In this document: in pieces, positions 1-7,433 of the stretch
How the letters are laid out: each line of letters starts with the position of its first letter
Numbering within the stretch: position 1 is the stretch's first letter
Source of the DNA: Nocardioides sp. TRM66260-LWL
GTDB lineage: Bacteria > Actinomycetota > Actinomycetes > Propionibacteriales > Nocardioidaceae
Assembly: GCF_020075545.1 (NCBI RefSeq)
Contig: NZ_JAIQZK010000002.1
Location: 372,001-436,000, forward strand
DNA: 64,000 nucleotides
Direction: 5' to 3'
Notes under the pieces: model-generated
Databases searched by the model: none
Told to the model about the DNA's origin: nothing
Seen by the model: the letters and a program-made list of their open reading frames with translations, nothing else
Translations under genes and position numbers: made by a program

Positions 1-1994
1 GTCTCCGGCAGGTTGACGGTCTTGGAGATCGCGCCGGAGAGGAACGGCTGGCAGGCCGCCATCATCCGCACGTGGCCCATCGGCTTGAGCGCGCGCTGGC
101 CCATGGCGGTGTCGAAGACCTCGTAGTGCTCCCGGCGCAGGCCGGGGGCGTCGACGACGTGGCCGTTCTCGGCGATGTAGGACACGATCGCCTCGACCTG
201 CTCCGGCTGGTAGCCGAGCTTCTTCAGCGCCCGCGGGATCGTCTGGTTGACGATCTGCATCGAGCCGCCGCCGACCAGCTTCTTGAACTTGACCAGCGAG
301 AAGTCCGGCTCGATGCCGGTGGTGTCGCAGTCCATCATGAAGCCGATGGTGCCGGTGGGCGCGAGCACCGAGGCCTGCGCGTTGCGGAAGCCGTTGGCCT
401 TGCCCAGCTCGACGACCTTGGCCCACTCGGCCGTGGCCAGCTTGTGGGTCTGGGCGTCGGCGATCGAGATGGGACGCACCGCGTCGTTGGCCACCTGGTG
501 CTTGCGCATGACGCGCTGGTGGGCGTCGGCGTTGCGGGCGTAGCCGGCGTAGGGGCCGACGATCGCCGCGAGCTCGGCGGAGCGACGGTACGAGGTGCCG
601 GTCATCAGCGAGGTGATGGTCGCGGCCATGGTGCGGCCGCCCTCGGAGTCGTAGCCCAGGCCCATCGCCATCAGCAGCGCGCCGAGGTTGGCGTAGCCGA
701 TGCCGAGCTGGCGGTAGTCGCGGGTGGTCTGGCCGATCGGCTCGGTCGGGAAGTCGGCGAAGCAGATCGAGATGTCCATCGCGGTGATGATGAACTCGAC
801 CGCCTTGCTGAACAGCTCGGCGTCGAACGTGTCGTCGTCCTTGAGGAACTTCAGCAGGTTCAGCGACGCCAGGTTGCACGAGGAGTTGTCGAGCGACATG
901 TACTCCGAGCACGGGTTGGACGCGGTGATGCGCCCGGTCTCGGGGTTGGTGTGCCAGTCGTTGATCGTGTCGTCGTACTGCAGACCCGGGTCGGCGCACT
1001 CCCACGCAGCGGTGGCGATCTTGCGGAACAGGTCGCGGGCGTCGACGCGCTCGATGACCTCGCCGGTCTTGCGGGCGCGCAGGCCGAAGTCGGTGCCCTC
1101 CTCGACGGCGCGCATGAACTCGTCGCTGACGCGCACGGAGTTGTTGGCGTTCTGGTACTGCACCGAGGTGATGTCGGCGCCGCCGAGGTCCATGTCGAAC
1201 CCGGCGTCGCGCAGCGCGCGGATCTTGTCCTCCTCGCGCGCCTTGGTCATCACGAACTCCTCGATGTCGGGGTGGTCGACGTCGAGGACGACCATCTTCG
1301 CCGCGCGACGCGTGGCGCCGCCCGACTTGATGGTGCCGGCGGAGGCGTCGGCGCCCCGCATGAACGAGACCGGGCCCGAGGCGGTGCCACCGGAGGAGAG
1401 GAGCTCCTTGGAGGAGCGGATGCGCGAGAGGTTCAGGCCGGCGCCGGAGCCGCCCTTGAAGATGAAGCCCTCCTCCTTGTACCAGTTCAGGATCGAGTCC
1501 ATCGAGTCGTCGACGGAGAGGATGAAGCAGGCCGAGACCTGCTGCGGGCTGGGCGTGCCCACGTTGAACCAGACCGGGGAGTTGAACGAGAAGTACTGGT
1601 GCACCAGCAGCCAGGTGAGCTCGTGCTCGAAGATCTCGACGTCGGCCTCGGTGGCGAAGTAGCCGTGCTCGCGGCCGGCCTTCGTGTAGGTCTTCACGAC
1701 CCGGTCGATGATCTGGCGCAGGCTCCACTCGCGGGCGTCGGTGCCGACCGCGCCGCGGAAGTACTTGGTGGTGACGATCGTGGAGGCGTTGACCGACCAG
1801 AAGTCGGGGTACTCCACGCCGCGCTGCTCGAAGACGGTCTCGCCGGTCTTCCAGTTGGTCTGGACGACGTCGCGCCGCTCCCAGGTGATCTCGTCGTAGG
1901 GGTGGACGCCCTCGGTGCTGAAGACCCGCTTCAGGGTCAGGCCGCCGGCGCGCTCGCTCGCGCTGGGCTGCCCGCCGTTCACCGTCTCGGTCAT
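1..1994 (-). CDS. nrdJ: Class II (adenosylcobalamin-dependent) ribonucleotide reductase, partial
   Basis: Reduces ribonucleotides to deoxyribonucleotides in the cytoplasm using a B12-generated radical. About 664 N-terminal codons are present; the gene runs off the left edge, and family members are usually near 950 residues. Visible family motifs are SACFILSVDD with the N-terminal active-site Cys, NPCSEYM, NLGALLMAMGLGYDSEGG and the loop ASVLAPTGTIGFMMDCD. The ATG at 1994 is chosen because AAGGAG lies 8 bases upstream. It follows nrdR on the same strand after 247 bases, so it is probably under the NrdR boxes upstream of nrdR, possibly attenuated by the hairpin at 2199-2234. Confidence 0.97.
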   Translation of the reverse strand, partial: MTETVNGGQPSASERAGGLTLKRVFSTEGVHPYDEITWERRDVVQTNWKTGETVFEQRGVEYPDFWSVNASTIVTTKYFRGAVGTDAREWSLRQIIDRVVKTYTKAGREHGYFATEADVEIFEHELTWLLVHQYFSFNSPVWFNVGTPSPQQVSACFILSVDDSMDSILNWYKEEGFIFKGGSGAGLNLSRIRSSKELLSSGGTASGPVSFMRGADASAGTIKSGGATRRAAKMVVLDVDHPDIEEFVMTKAREEDKIRALRDAGFDMDLGGADITSVQYQNANNSVRVSDEFMRAVEEGTDFGLRARKTGEVIERVDARDLFRKIATAAWECADPGLQYDDTINDWHTNPETGRITASNPCSEYMSLDNSSCNLASLNLLKFLKDDDTFDAELFSKAVEFIITAMDISICFADFPTEPIGQTTRDYRQLGIGYANLGALLMAMGLGYDSEGGRTMAATITSLMTGTSYRRSAELAAIVGPYAGYARNADAHQRVMRKHQVANDAVRPISIADAQTHKLATAEWAKVVELGKANGFRNAQASVLAPTGTIGFMMDCDTTGIEPDFSLVKFKKLVGGGSMQIVNQTIPRALKKLGYQPEQVEAIVSYIAENGHVVDAPGLRREHYEVFDTAMGQRALKPMGHVRMMAACQPFLSGAISKTVNLPE

Positions 1995-2198
1995 GCGCTG
2001 CTCTCCTTGGTCCCGGGTGGTCGGTGGTGCTCTGGGGTCGTGCGGGGGTCGTGCGGGGTGTCGTGCTCGGTGGTGCTGCGTGCTGCGGGGTGGGATCCGG
2101 ATGCTGCCGGACGCCGCCGACATTCCTGATCGGGCGGCCCGCTCCGGTGTCCCGACGGGGCCGGGCGCACCGGCGCGCCCAGGGAAGCGGGAGTGGTG

Positions 2199-2234
2199 CG
2201 CCCGGCAGGCCGCTTCCCCACGGCCTGCCGGGCG
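2199..2234 (-). terminator. 14-bp perfect hairpin between nrdR and nrdJ
   Basis: CGCCCGGCAGGCCG and its exact complement flank an 8-base loop, starting 8 bases after the nrdR stop. There is no U-tract on the leftward transcript, as is common for hairpins in high-GC actinobacteria. It could terminate nrdR mRNA, attenuate read-through into nrdJ or stabilise a 3' end. The remaining 1995-2241 spacer holds short CACGACCCC-type direct repeats and no gene. Confidence 0.6.
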
Positions 2235-2241
2235 GTCGGTG

Positions 2242-2730
2242 TCAGCCGGTGGCGGCTGAGGCGGGGACGGACGAGGCGTCGGAGACGCGCTCGGCGCGCA
2301 TCGCGGCGATCTCGTCCTCGAAGTCGGCGGCGGACCCGAAGGCCCGGTAGACGCTGGCGAACCGGAGGTAGGCGACCTCGTCGAGCTCGCGCAGCGGCTT
2401 GAGGATGGCCAGCCCGACCTCGTGGGCCGCGACCTCCGCGGCGCCGCTGAGCCGGAGGGCGTCCTCGACCTCCTGGCCCAGGCGCGCGAGCTGGTCCTCG
2501 GTGACCGGTCGGCCCTTGCAGGCCTTGCGGACGCCGGCGACGGCCTTCTCGCGGACGAACGGCTCCGTGGCGCCCGAGCGCTTCACGATCGTGAGCTGCA
2601 TCAGCTCGACGGTGGTGAACCGCTTCGCGCAGGACGAGCAGGTGCGACGACGCCGGATCGAGCCGCCGTCCTCGGCCACGCGCGAGTCGACGACGCGGGT
2701 GTCGGTGCCACGGCAGTACGGACAGTGCAC
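2242..2730 (-). CDS. nrdR: Transcriptional repressor NrdR
   Basis: Zn-ribbon/ATP-cone repressor that senses ATP/dATP and shuts off ribonucleotide reductase genes. The 162-residue protein has the N-terminal zinc ribbon (Cys3, Cys6, Cys31, Cys34, with VHCPYC and TCSSC) followed by an ATP-cone from about residue 47. The GTG at 2730 is chosen: GGAGG lies 8-9 bases upstream and the family begins M/V-H-C-P-Y-C. A longer in-frame start at 2814 would put about 28 unrelated residues in front. It lies upstream of nrdJ, its expected target, on the same strand. The divergent lexA often found next to nrdR in actinobacteria is absent here. Confidence 0.97.
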   Translation of the reverse strand: MHCPYCRGTDTRVVDSRVAEDGGSIRRRRTCSSCAKRFTTVELMQLTIVKRSGATEPFVREKAVAGVRKACKGRPVTEDQLARLGQEVEDALRLSGAAEVAAHEVGLAILKPLRELDEVAYLRFASVYRAFGSAADFEDEIAAMRAERVSDASSVPASAATG

Positions 2731-2776
2731 GGGACCCCTCCTCCGGACCTCGCCTGTGGGCCATGGGCCCCTCGCC

Positions 2777-2785
2777 TGTGAATAA
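2777..2785 (-). promoter_or_regulatory. Second DnaA-box match
   Basis: The minus strand reads TTATTCACA, matching TTATNCACA. It lies 54 bp from the first box, between the NrdR boxes and the nrdR start. Confidence 0.4.
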
Positions 2786-2822
2786 CCAGCAGTCGTCTGT
2801 GGGTCATCCCGCATCCGGATGT

Positions 2823-2869
2823 GAACTAGATGTGGATAACTACATGCTTGTAACTACTAGATGTTGTGG
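2823..2869 (-). promoter_or_regulatory. Tandem NrdR boxes upstream of nrdR-nrdJ
   Basis: On the minus strand the 16-mers CCACAACATCTAGTAG (2854-2869) and TATCCACATCTAGTTC (2823-2838) share CATCTAGT in the same register, exactly 31 bp apart. NrdR binds paired 16-bp boxes spaced about three helical turns, so sequence and spacing both fit. I infer autorepression of nrdR-nrdJ. Confidence 0.75.
2831..2839 (-). promoter_or_regulatory. DnaA-box match overlapping the proximal NrdR box
   Basis: The minus strand reads TTATCCACA, a perfect match to the bacterial DnaA box. It overlaps the NrdR box at 2823-2838. DnaA control of ribonucleotide reductase genes is established in E. coli; here it is inference. 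Confidence 0.5.
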
Positions 2870-3064
2870 CAACCGTAGCCGCGGGTCGCCCTCGGCGCAA
2901 CACCGTCGGGCCATCGGATCGTGACCGGGCTCACGTCGCCGCGAACCCGCAGGTCAGGACCGTCGCCGCGGCGCGAGGACGACCTCGGGCGACCACCCGA
3001 TCGGCGTGGCGCAGGCCCGCGCGTCCCGGTCACGGGACCTTCCGCGAGGGCCCACAATGGGCCC

Positions 3065-3427
3065 ATGAGCGGTGGTGGACGACGGGCGGCGCCCCGCCGG
3101 TCGCGCCCTCGCGCGCCGCTCGCGGCACGCCTCCCCCAGCTCGGCCTCTCCGCCGGCGTCACGGTGCTGCTCGTCGCCTGGGGCTACCTGGTCTTCCTCG
3201 CCATCGACCTCGGCGACCGCGCCCGCCGCGGCACCGAGGACGCCGCGCTCGCCTGGCTCCTGCTCGCGCTGGCCACCGTCGGGGCGGTGGCCTGCCTCTT
3301 CCTCGTGCTGCTCCTCGGCACCCGGCTGTGGCGCTCGCTCACAGCCCCGCCGGGCCGTCCGGACGCCCCGCGCGACGACCGTCCGGACGAGCCACGGCCC
3401 CCGGGCGGCCGCCGCGCCGCGCGCTGA
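3065..3427 (+). CDS. Small membrane protein of unknown function
   Basis: 120 residues: a basic Arg/Pro-rich N-terminus, two predicted membrane segments (about residues 33-53, ending WGYLVFLAIDL, and 68-90, AWLLLALATVGAVACLFLVL), and a charged Pro/Arg/Asp-rich tail. I do not recognise a family. The ATG at 3065 is preceded 6 bases upstream by CACAAT, a -10-like hexamer placed for a leaderless transcript, and starting here puts the two hydrophobic helices after a short basic head. Confidence 0.6.
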   Translation: MSGGGRRAAPRRSRPRAPLAARLPQLGLSAGVTVLLVAWGYLVFLAIDLGDRARRGTEDAALAWLLLALATVGAVACLFLVLLLGTRLWRSLTAPPGRPDAPRDDRPDEPRPPGGRRAAR

Positions 3428-3448
3428 CGCCGGCCCCGGCCCGACCAT

Positions 3449-3468
3449 CTGACAGACGCTCCTGTCAG
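3449..3468. promoter_or_regulatory. Palindromic operator upstream of acyl-CoA dehydrogenase pair
   Basis: CTGACAG-N6-CTGTCAG, a perfect 7+7 inverted repeat 102 bases before the first dehydrogenase start. Size and symmetry suit a TetR-family dimer, the usual class controlling such genes in actinobacteria; no such regulator is encoded nearby. Confidence 0.5.
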
Positions 3469-3570
3469 TCCTTGGTGCGCCGTGGTGAGATCAGAGGTGG
3501 GAGCCGTCACTCCGCGCTCCCGCCGAGCCCCGACCGACCCGGCCCACCCGACCGTCCCCCAGGAGGACGC

Positions 3571-4722
3571 ATGCGCCTGCAGTTGTCCGACGAGGACCGC
3601 GAGCTCCGCGACGAGCTGCGCGACTTCTTCACCACCAAGGTCCCCCAGGAGATCCGCGACGACGTGCGCGCCGGCCGCGAGCTCACCCGCGACCAGATCG
3701 TCGAGAGCATGCGCGTGCTCAACTCCGCGGGCCTGGCGGTGCCCCACTGGCCGGTCGAGTGGGGCGGCAAGGACTGGACCGAGCTGCAGCGCCACATCTG
3801 GCACGAGGAGCTCCAGGCCGCGTGCGTCCCGGTGCCGCTGGCGTTCAACGCCACGATGATCGGCCCGGTGATCGCCCACTTCGGCTCCCAGGAGCTGAAG
3901 GAGCGCTTCCTCCCCGCTACCGCGAACCTCGACATCTGGTGGAGCCAGGGCTTCTCCGAGCCCGACGCCGGCTCCGACCTCGCCTCGCTGCGCACCACGG
4001 CGGTGCGCGACGGCGACCACTTCGTCGTCAACGGCCAGAAGACCTGGACGACGCTCGGCCAGTACGGCGACTGGCTGTTCACGCTCGTGCGCACCGACCC
4101 GGACGTGAAGAAGCAGGCCGGCATCTCGATGCTGCTCATCGACATGACCACCCCGGGCCTGGAGGTCCGCCCGATCCAGCTGATCGACGGCGGCCACGAG
4201 GTCAACGAGGTCTGGTTCACCGACGTGCGCGTGCCCGCGGAGAACCTCGTCGGCGAGCTCAACAGCGGCTGGACCCAGGCGAAGTTCCTGCTCGGCAACG
4301 AGCGCGTCGGCGTGGCCCCCGTCGGCGCGACCAAGCGCAACCTCGCGCGGGCCAAGGAGCTCGCCGGACGGCAGCTCGACGACCCGCTGGTCGCCGCGCG
4401 CTTCGCCGAGCTCGAGAACGAGCTGCTGGCCCTCGAGCTCACCGCGCTGCGCGTCGTGGCCGACTCCACCGACGGCGCCCCGCACCCGGCGTCCTCGGTG
4501 CTCAAGCTCAAGGGCACCGAGCTCCAGCAGGCGGTCTCCGAGCTGACGATGGACATGGCCGGCCCCGCGGGCCTGGCCTCGGGCGCCGGCGACGACAGCG
4601 CCCTGCCCGAGTGGACCCACCTGGCGACGCCCACCTACCTCAACCTGCGCAAGGCGTCGATCTACGGCGGCTCCAACGAGGTGCAGCGCCAGATCATCGC
4701 CAAGACCATCCTCGGGCTCTGA
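3571..4722 (+). CDS. Acyl-CoA dehydrogenase, probable catalytic subunit
   Basis: FAD-dependent alpha,beta-dehydrogenation of an acyl-CoA thioester. The 383-residue protein has the N-terminal helical domain, the beta-domain signature FSEPDAGSDLASLRT (about 128-142) and the C-terminal helical domain ending YGGSNEVQRQIIAKTI. The Glu found in YEGT of medium-chain enzymes is Gly here; Glu244 in LLGNERVGVAP sits where actinobacterial FadE-type enzymes keep the catalytic base. The start is set by AGGAGG at 3561-3566, 4 bases before the ATG. The second subunit gene follows 34 bases later. The substrate cannot be read from sequence; a heteromeric FadE-type enzyme for branched, sterol-like or fatty acyl-CoA is inference. 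Confidence 0.92.
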   Translation: MRLQLSDEDRELRDELRDFFTTKVPQEIRDDVRAGRELTRDQIVESMRVLNSAGLAVPHWPVEWGGKDWTELQRHIWHEELQAACVPVPLAFNATMIGPVIAHFGSQELKERFLPATANLDIWWSQGFSEPDAGSDLASLRTTAVRDGDHFVVNGQKTWTTLGQYGDWLFTLVRTDPDVKKQAGISMLLIDMTTPGLEVRPIQLIDGGHEVNEVWFTDVRVPAENLVGELNSGWTQAKFLLGNERVGVAPVGATKRNLARAKELAGRQLDDPLVAARFAELENELLALELTALRVVADSTDGAPHPASSVLKLKGTELQQAVSELTMDMAGPAGLASGAGDDSALPEWTHLATPTYLNLRKASIYGGSNEVQRQIIAKTILGL

Positions 4723-4756
4723 CCCGCCGACGACGCAGAAGACCCAGGAGACGACC

Positions 4757-5899
4757 ATGGACTTCACCTACGACGACGAGCAGGACGCGCTGCGCGAGGC
4801 CGTGCGCGGCCTGGTCGGCAAGGCCTACTCCGACTTCGAGCACCGCCGGCAGACCGTGCTGGCCGAGCCCGGCTACTCCGAGGACCTCTGGCGCCAGCTC
4901 GCCGAGATGGGCATCCTCGGCCTGCCCTTCGCCGAGGCCGACGGCGGCTCCGGCGCCGGACCGGTCGAGGTCGCGATCGTGGCCCAGGAGCTCGGCCGCG
5001 TGATCGCCCCCGAGCCGTTCCTGGCCAGCATCGTCCTGGCCGGCGGCCTGGTCTCGGCCGTCGGCACCGCCGAGCAGCGCGCGGACGTCCTCGGCGCGCT
5101 GTCCTCCGGCGAGCGCTTGGTCGTGCTCGCCCACGCCGAGCCCGGCTCCGGCCGCGCGAACGCCGCCTGCGAGGTCACCGCCACGCAGGACGGCGACTCC
5201 TGGACGCTCACCGGCATCAAGGAGCCCGTGCCGCACGGCGCCCGCGCCGACCAGCTGGTCGTCAGCGCGGCCCTGCCCGGCGGCGGCACCGGCCTGTTCC
5301 TCGTCGACCCGTCCGCGGACGGCGTGGAGCGCACCGGCTACGCCGCGTTCGACGGCACCCGCGCCGCCAAGGTCGCGCTCGCGTCGGCGCCCGCGACGCC
5401 GCTGGGGGAGCCCGGCGCCGACGTCGAGGGCAGCATCGCGACGGTGCACGACATCGCCCGGATCATCGCCGGCAACCAGGCCGTCGGCGCCCTCGAGACC
5501 GCCCTGCGCACCACCACGGGCTACCTCACCAGCCGCAAGCAGTTCGGCGTCACGCTCAACACCTTCCAGGCGCTGACCTTCCGCGCGTCCGACATGTACG
5601 TCTCCCTCGAGCTCACCACCTCGCTGGTGCTGTGGGCGACGATGGTGCTCGCCGAGGGCGACCCGCAGGCCGTGCACGCCGCGGCGGCCCGGGCGGGCCT
5701 CCAGGTGGCGCGCGCGAGCCGGCACATCGGTCAGGAGGCCATCCAGCTGCACGGCGGCATCGGCGTCACCGCGGAGTACTCGATCGGCTCCTACACCGCG
5801 CACCTGCAGGCTCTCGAGCAGCTGCTCGGCGACGCCACCTTCCACCTGCGCACGCTGGCGGGCACGGTGGCCGAGCACGGCACCCTCGAGCCGGTCTGA
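4757..5899 (+). CDS. Acyl-CoA dehydrogenase, probable non-catalytic partner subunit
   Basis: 380-residue acyl-CoA dehydrogenase-fold protein with a degenerate middle domain, RKQFG (260-264) and LHGGIGVTAEY near the C-terminus. At the position of Glu244 of the upstream protein it reads GNQAVGA (Gln241), so the catalytic acid is missing. This matches actinobacterial alpha2beta2 enzymes in which only one subunit supplies the base. AGGAG precedes the ATG by 6 bases. Co-transcribed with the upstream gene and followed by a strong hairpin. Confidence 0.9.
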   Translation: MDFTYDDEQDALREAVRGLVGKAYSDFEHRRQTVLAEPGYSEDLWRQLAEMGILGLPFAEADGGSGAGPVEVAIVAQELGRVIAPEPFLASIVLAGGLVSAVGTAEQRADVLGALSSGERLVVLAHAEPGSGRANAACEVTATQDGDSWTLTGIKEPVPHGARADQLVVSAALPGGGTGLFLVDPSADGVERTGYAAFDGTRAAKVALASAPATPLGEPGADVEGSIATVHDIARIIAGNQAVGALETALRTTTGYLTSRKQFGVTLNTFQALTFRASDMYVSLELTTSLVLWATMVLAEGDPQAVHAAAARAGLQVARASRHIGQEAIQLHGGIGVTAEYSIGSYTAHLQALEQLLGDATFHLRTLAGTVAEHGTLEPV

Positions 5900-5919
5900 G
5901 CCGACTCCCCGCTCCGTCC

Positions 5920-5955
5920 GACGGGCCCGATCACCGCACGGTGGTCGGGCCCGTC
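5920..5955. terminator. Bidirectional hairpin terminator
   Basis: GACGGGCCCGATCACC, loop GCAC, then GGTGGTCGGGCCCGTC: a 16-bp stem with one wobble pair, between the convergent stops of the dehydrogenase (5899) and the methyltransferase (5977). Confidence 0.75.
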
Positions 5956-5976
5956 CTCGTCGCGAGGTCGACGCGG

Positions 5977-6573
5977 TCAGCCCCTGCGCACCTCGAGCAC
6001 GCGGAAGCCCTTGGCGCTGGCGATCCGCGCGGCCGGCAGGCCCTGCTCCCCCAGCCAGCGCTGCAGCGAGTCCGCGCCCAGGTTCTTGCCGACCACGAGC
6101 ACCGCACGCCCCTCGGGCGTCAGCCGCGGCAGCCAGCGCAGCAGCAGCGCGTGCAGCGCCTCCTTGCCGATGCGGATCGGCGGGTTCGACCAGATCTCGT
6201 CGAACTCGCCGTCGGGCACCTCGTCGGGCAGCGCCGCGGTGACCCGCTCGGCCAGGCCGAGCCGCTCGGCGTTCTCGCGGGTCAGCGCGAGGGCGCGCTC
6301 GTTGACGTCGACGCAGGTGACGTGCGCGGCGGGGTCGCTGGCGGCGATCGCCAGGCCGATGACGCCGTAGCCGCACCCGAGGTCGAGCACGCGGTCGGCC
6401 CGCGGCGGCTCGGTCTCCCGGAAGAGCACCGCGGTGCCGACGTCGAGGCGGCCCTGCGCGAAGACGCCGGAGCCGCTCACCAGCGCGAGGTCGCGACCCC
6501 AGACCGAGGCGGTCAGCGGCGCGCGCTGGAACGGCACCGACGGGTCGGCGGTGAAGTAGTGCTCGTCGCTCAT
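5977..6573 (-). CDS. Class I SAM-dependent methyltransferase, RsmC-like
   Basis: 198-residue methyltransferase of the RsmC/RlmG-like type. It shows the SAM-binding motif VLDLGCGYGVIGLA, the acidic loop CVDVNERAL and the catalytic NPP motif in WSNPPIRIGKEAL, which marks N-methylation of a base in RNA. It is much shorter than RsmC, having a single methyltransferase domain. Its ATG overlaps the truA stop (ATGA), so it is translationally coupled to truA, which supports an RNA substrate. The exact target is unknown. Confidence 0.85.
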   Translation of the reverse strand: MSDEHYFTADPSVPFQRAPLTASVWGRDLALVSGSGVFAQGRLDVGTAVLFRETEPPRADRVLDLGCGYGVIGLAIAASDPAAHVTCVDVNERALALTRENAERLGLAERVTAALPDEVPDGEFDEIWSNPPIRIGKEALHALLLRWLPRLTPEGRAVLVVGKNLGADSLQRWLGEQGLPAARIASAKGFRVLEVRRG

Positions 6574-7406
6574 CGGACGACCTCCTCGGCGCTGCGGCGG
6601 GCCCGGGTGCGCGTCGCCCGGTCGGCCAGCTCCGCGTCGTCGGGGTAGGCGACCTCCTCCAGCGTCAGCCCGTGGGCGTGCACGACGCCGATGGACGACG
6701 ACCGCTCGCCGACCGTGAGCATCTCCCCCGCCCAGGCGACCGGACGCCGACCCTCGCCGATCGCGAGCAGGCAGCCGACCAGCGAGCGCACCATCGAGTG
6801 GCAGAACGCGTCGGCCCGCACGTGCCCGACGAGCACCCCGGACGGCTCGCGCTCCCAGGTCAGCACCTCCAGGGTGCGGATCGTGGTGGCCCCCTCGCGA
6901 CGCTTGCAGAACGCGGCGAAGTCGTGCCGGCCGACCAGCAGCGCGGAGGCCTCCTCCATCGCGGCGACGTCGAGCGGACGCGGCCAGGCGAGCACGTGCC
7001 CGCGCCGCAGCGGGTCGAGGGCCTCGGGCCGGTCGGCGACCCGGTACGCGTAGCGCCGCCAGAGCGCCCCGAACCTGGCGTCGAAGCCGTCCGGGGCGAC
7101 GCGCAGCCCGCGCAGCACGACGTCGTCGGGGAGGATGCCGTTGAGCCGGCGCAGCAGCCGCTCGGCGCCGCCGTCGGCCTCGCAGTCGGCCCAGGTCGCG
7201 GCCTCGAGGTCGACGTGCACCACCTGGCCCCGGGCGTGCACCCCGGCGTCGGTGCGGCCCGCGCACACGGTGGCCGGCGCGGCGTCGAGCCGCAGCGCCG
7301 TGGCCAGCGCCGCCTCGAGGGTGCCCTGCACGGTGCGCAGGCCGGGCTGGGAGGCCCAGCCACGGAAGTCGGAGCCGTCGTAGGCGAGGTCGATCCGGAG
7401 CCGCAC
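6570..7406 (-). CDS. truA: tRNA pseudouridine(38-40) synthase TruA
   Basis: Converts uridines 38-40 of the tRNA anticodon stem-loop to pseudouridine. 278 residues. The catalytic Asp53 lies in CAGRTDAGVHARGQ; FRGWASQPGLRTVQG and the C-terminal AFCHSMVRSLVG are also typical. GTG at 7406 is the only in-frame start near the conserved N-terminus (VRLRIDLAYDG), and GGGAGG lies about 8 bases upstream. In many actinobacteria truA directly follows rplQ; here pfkB and a flavoprotein gene lie between. Confidence 0.96.
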   Translation of the reverse strand: MRLRIDLAYDGSDFRGWASQPGLRTVQGTLEAALATALRLDAAPATVCAGRTDAGVHARGQVVHVDLEAATWADCEADGGAERLLRRLNGILPDDVVLRGLRVAPDGFDARFGALWRRYAYRVADRPEALDPLRRGHVLAWPRPLDVAAMEEASALLVGRHDFAAFCKRREGATTIRTLEVLTWEREPSGVLVGHVRADAFCHSMVRSLVGCLLAIGEGRRPVAWAGEMLTVGERSSSIGVVHAHGLTLEEVAYPDDAELADRATRTRARRSAEEVVR

Positions 7407-7417
7407 CGCACCATCCT

Positions 7418-7427
7418 CCCGTACGGT
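7418..7427. promoter_or_regulatory. Overlapping divergent -10 elements (truA / flavoprotein)
   Basis: The palindrome CCGTACGG (7419-7426) carries TACGGT on the plus strand (7422-7427), 6 bases before the GTG at 7434, and TACGGG on the minus strand (7418-7423), 11 bases before the truA GTG. The two hexamers share the central TA. Only 27 bases separate the two start codons. Confidence 0.5.
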
Positions 7428-7433
7428 GGCGAG

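Larger units (their letters stand above)
2731..3064. other. Intergenic region upstream of nrdR
   Basis: A 334-base divergent spacer between nrdR (leftward) and a small membrane protein (rightward). It holds two NrdR-box-like sites and two DnaA-box matches, all between 2777 and 2869, in a stretch clearly less GC-rich than its surroundings (about 2775-2870). No coding sequence is supported. Confidence 0.7.

Noticed and set aside
1995..2241. Cobalamin riboswitch before nrdJ
   Set aside because: No B12-box-like conserved sequence was found; the spacer holds only the hairpin and short CACGACCCC repeats. A class II enzyme needs B12, so such repression would also be counterproductive.
2777..2839. 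Replication origin signalled by DnaA boxes
   Set aside because: Only two boxes, with no dnaA, dnaN or AT-rich unwinding element. A regulatory role is more likely.
2731..3064. LexA (SOS) box in the nrdR upstream region
   Set aside because: No CGAAC-N4-GTTCG-type palindrome was found, and no lexA is present next to nrdR.
2866..3570. In-frame upstream extension of the first acyl-CoA dehydrogenase
   Set aside because: The added sequence is Arg/Pro-rich and unlike the family; AGGAGG directly before ATG 3571 and the conserved N-terminus fix the start.
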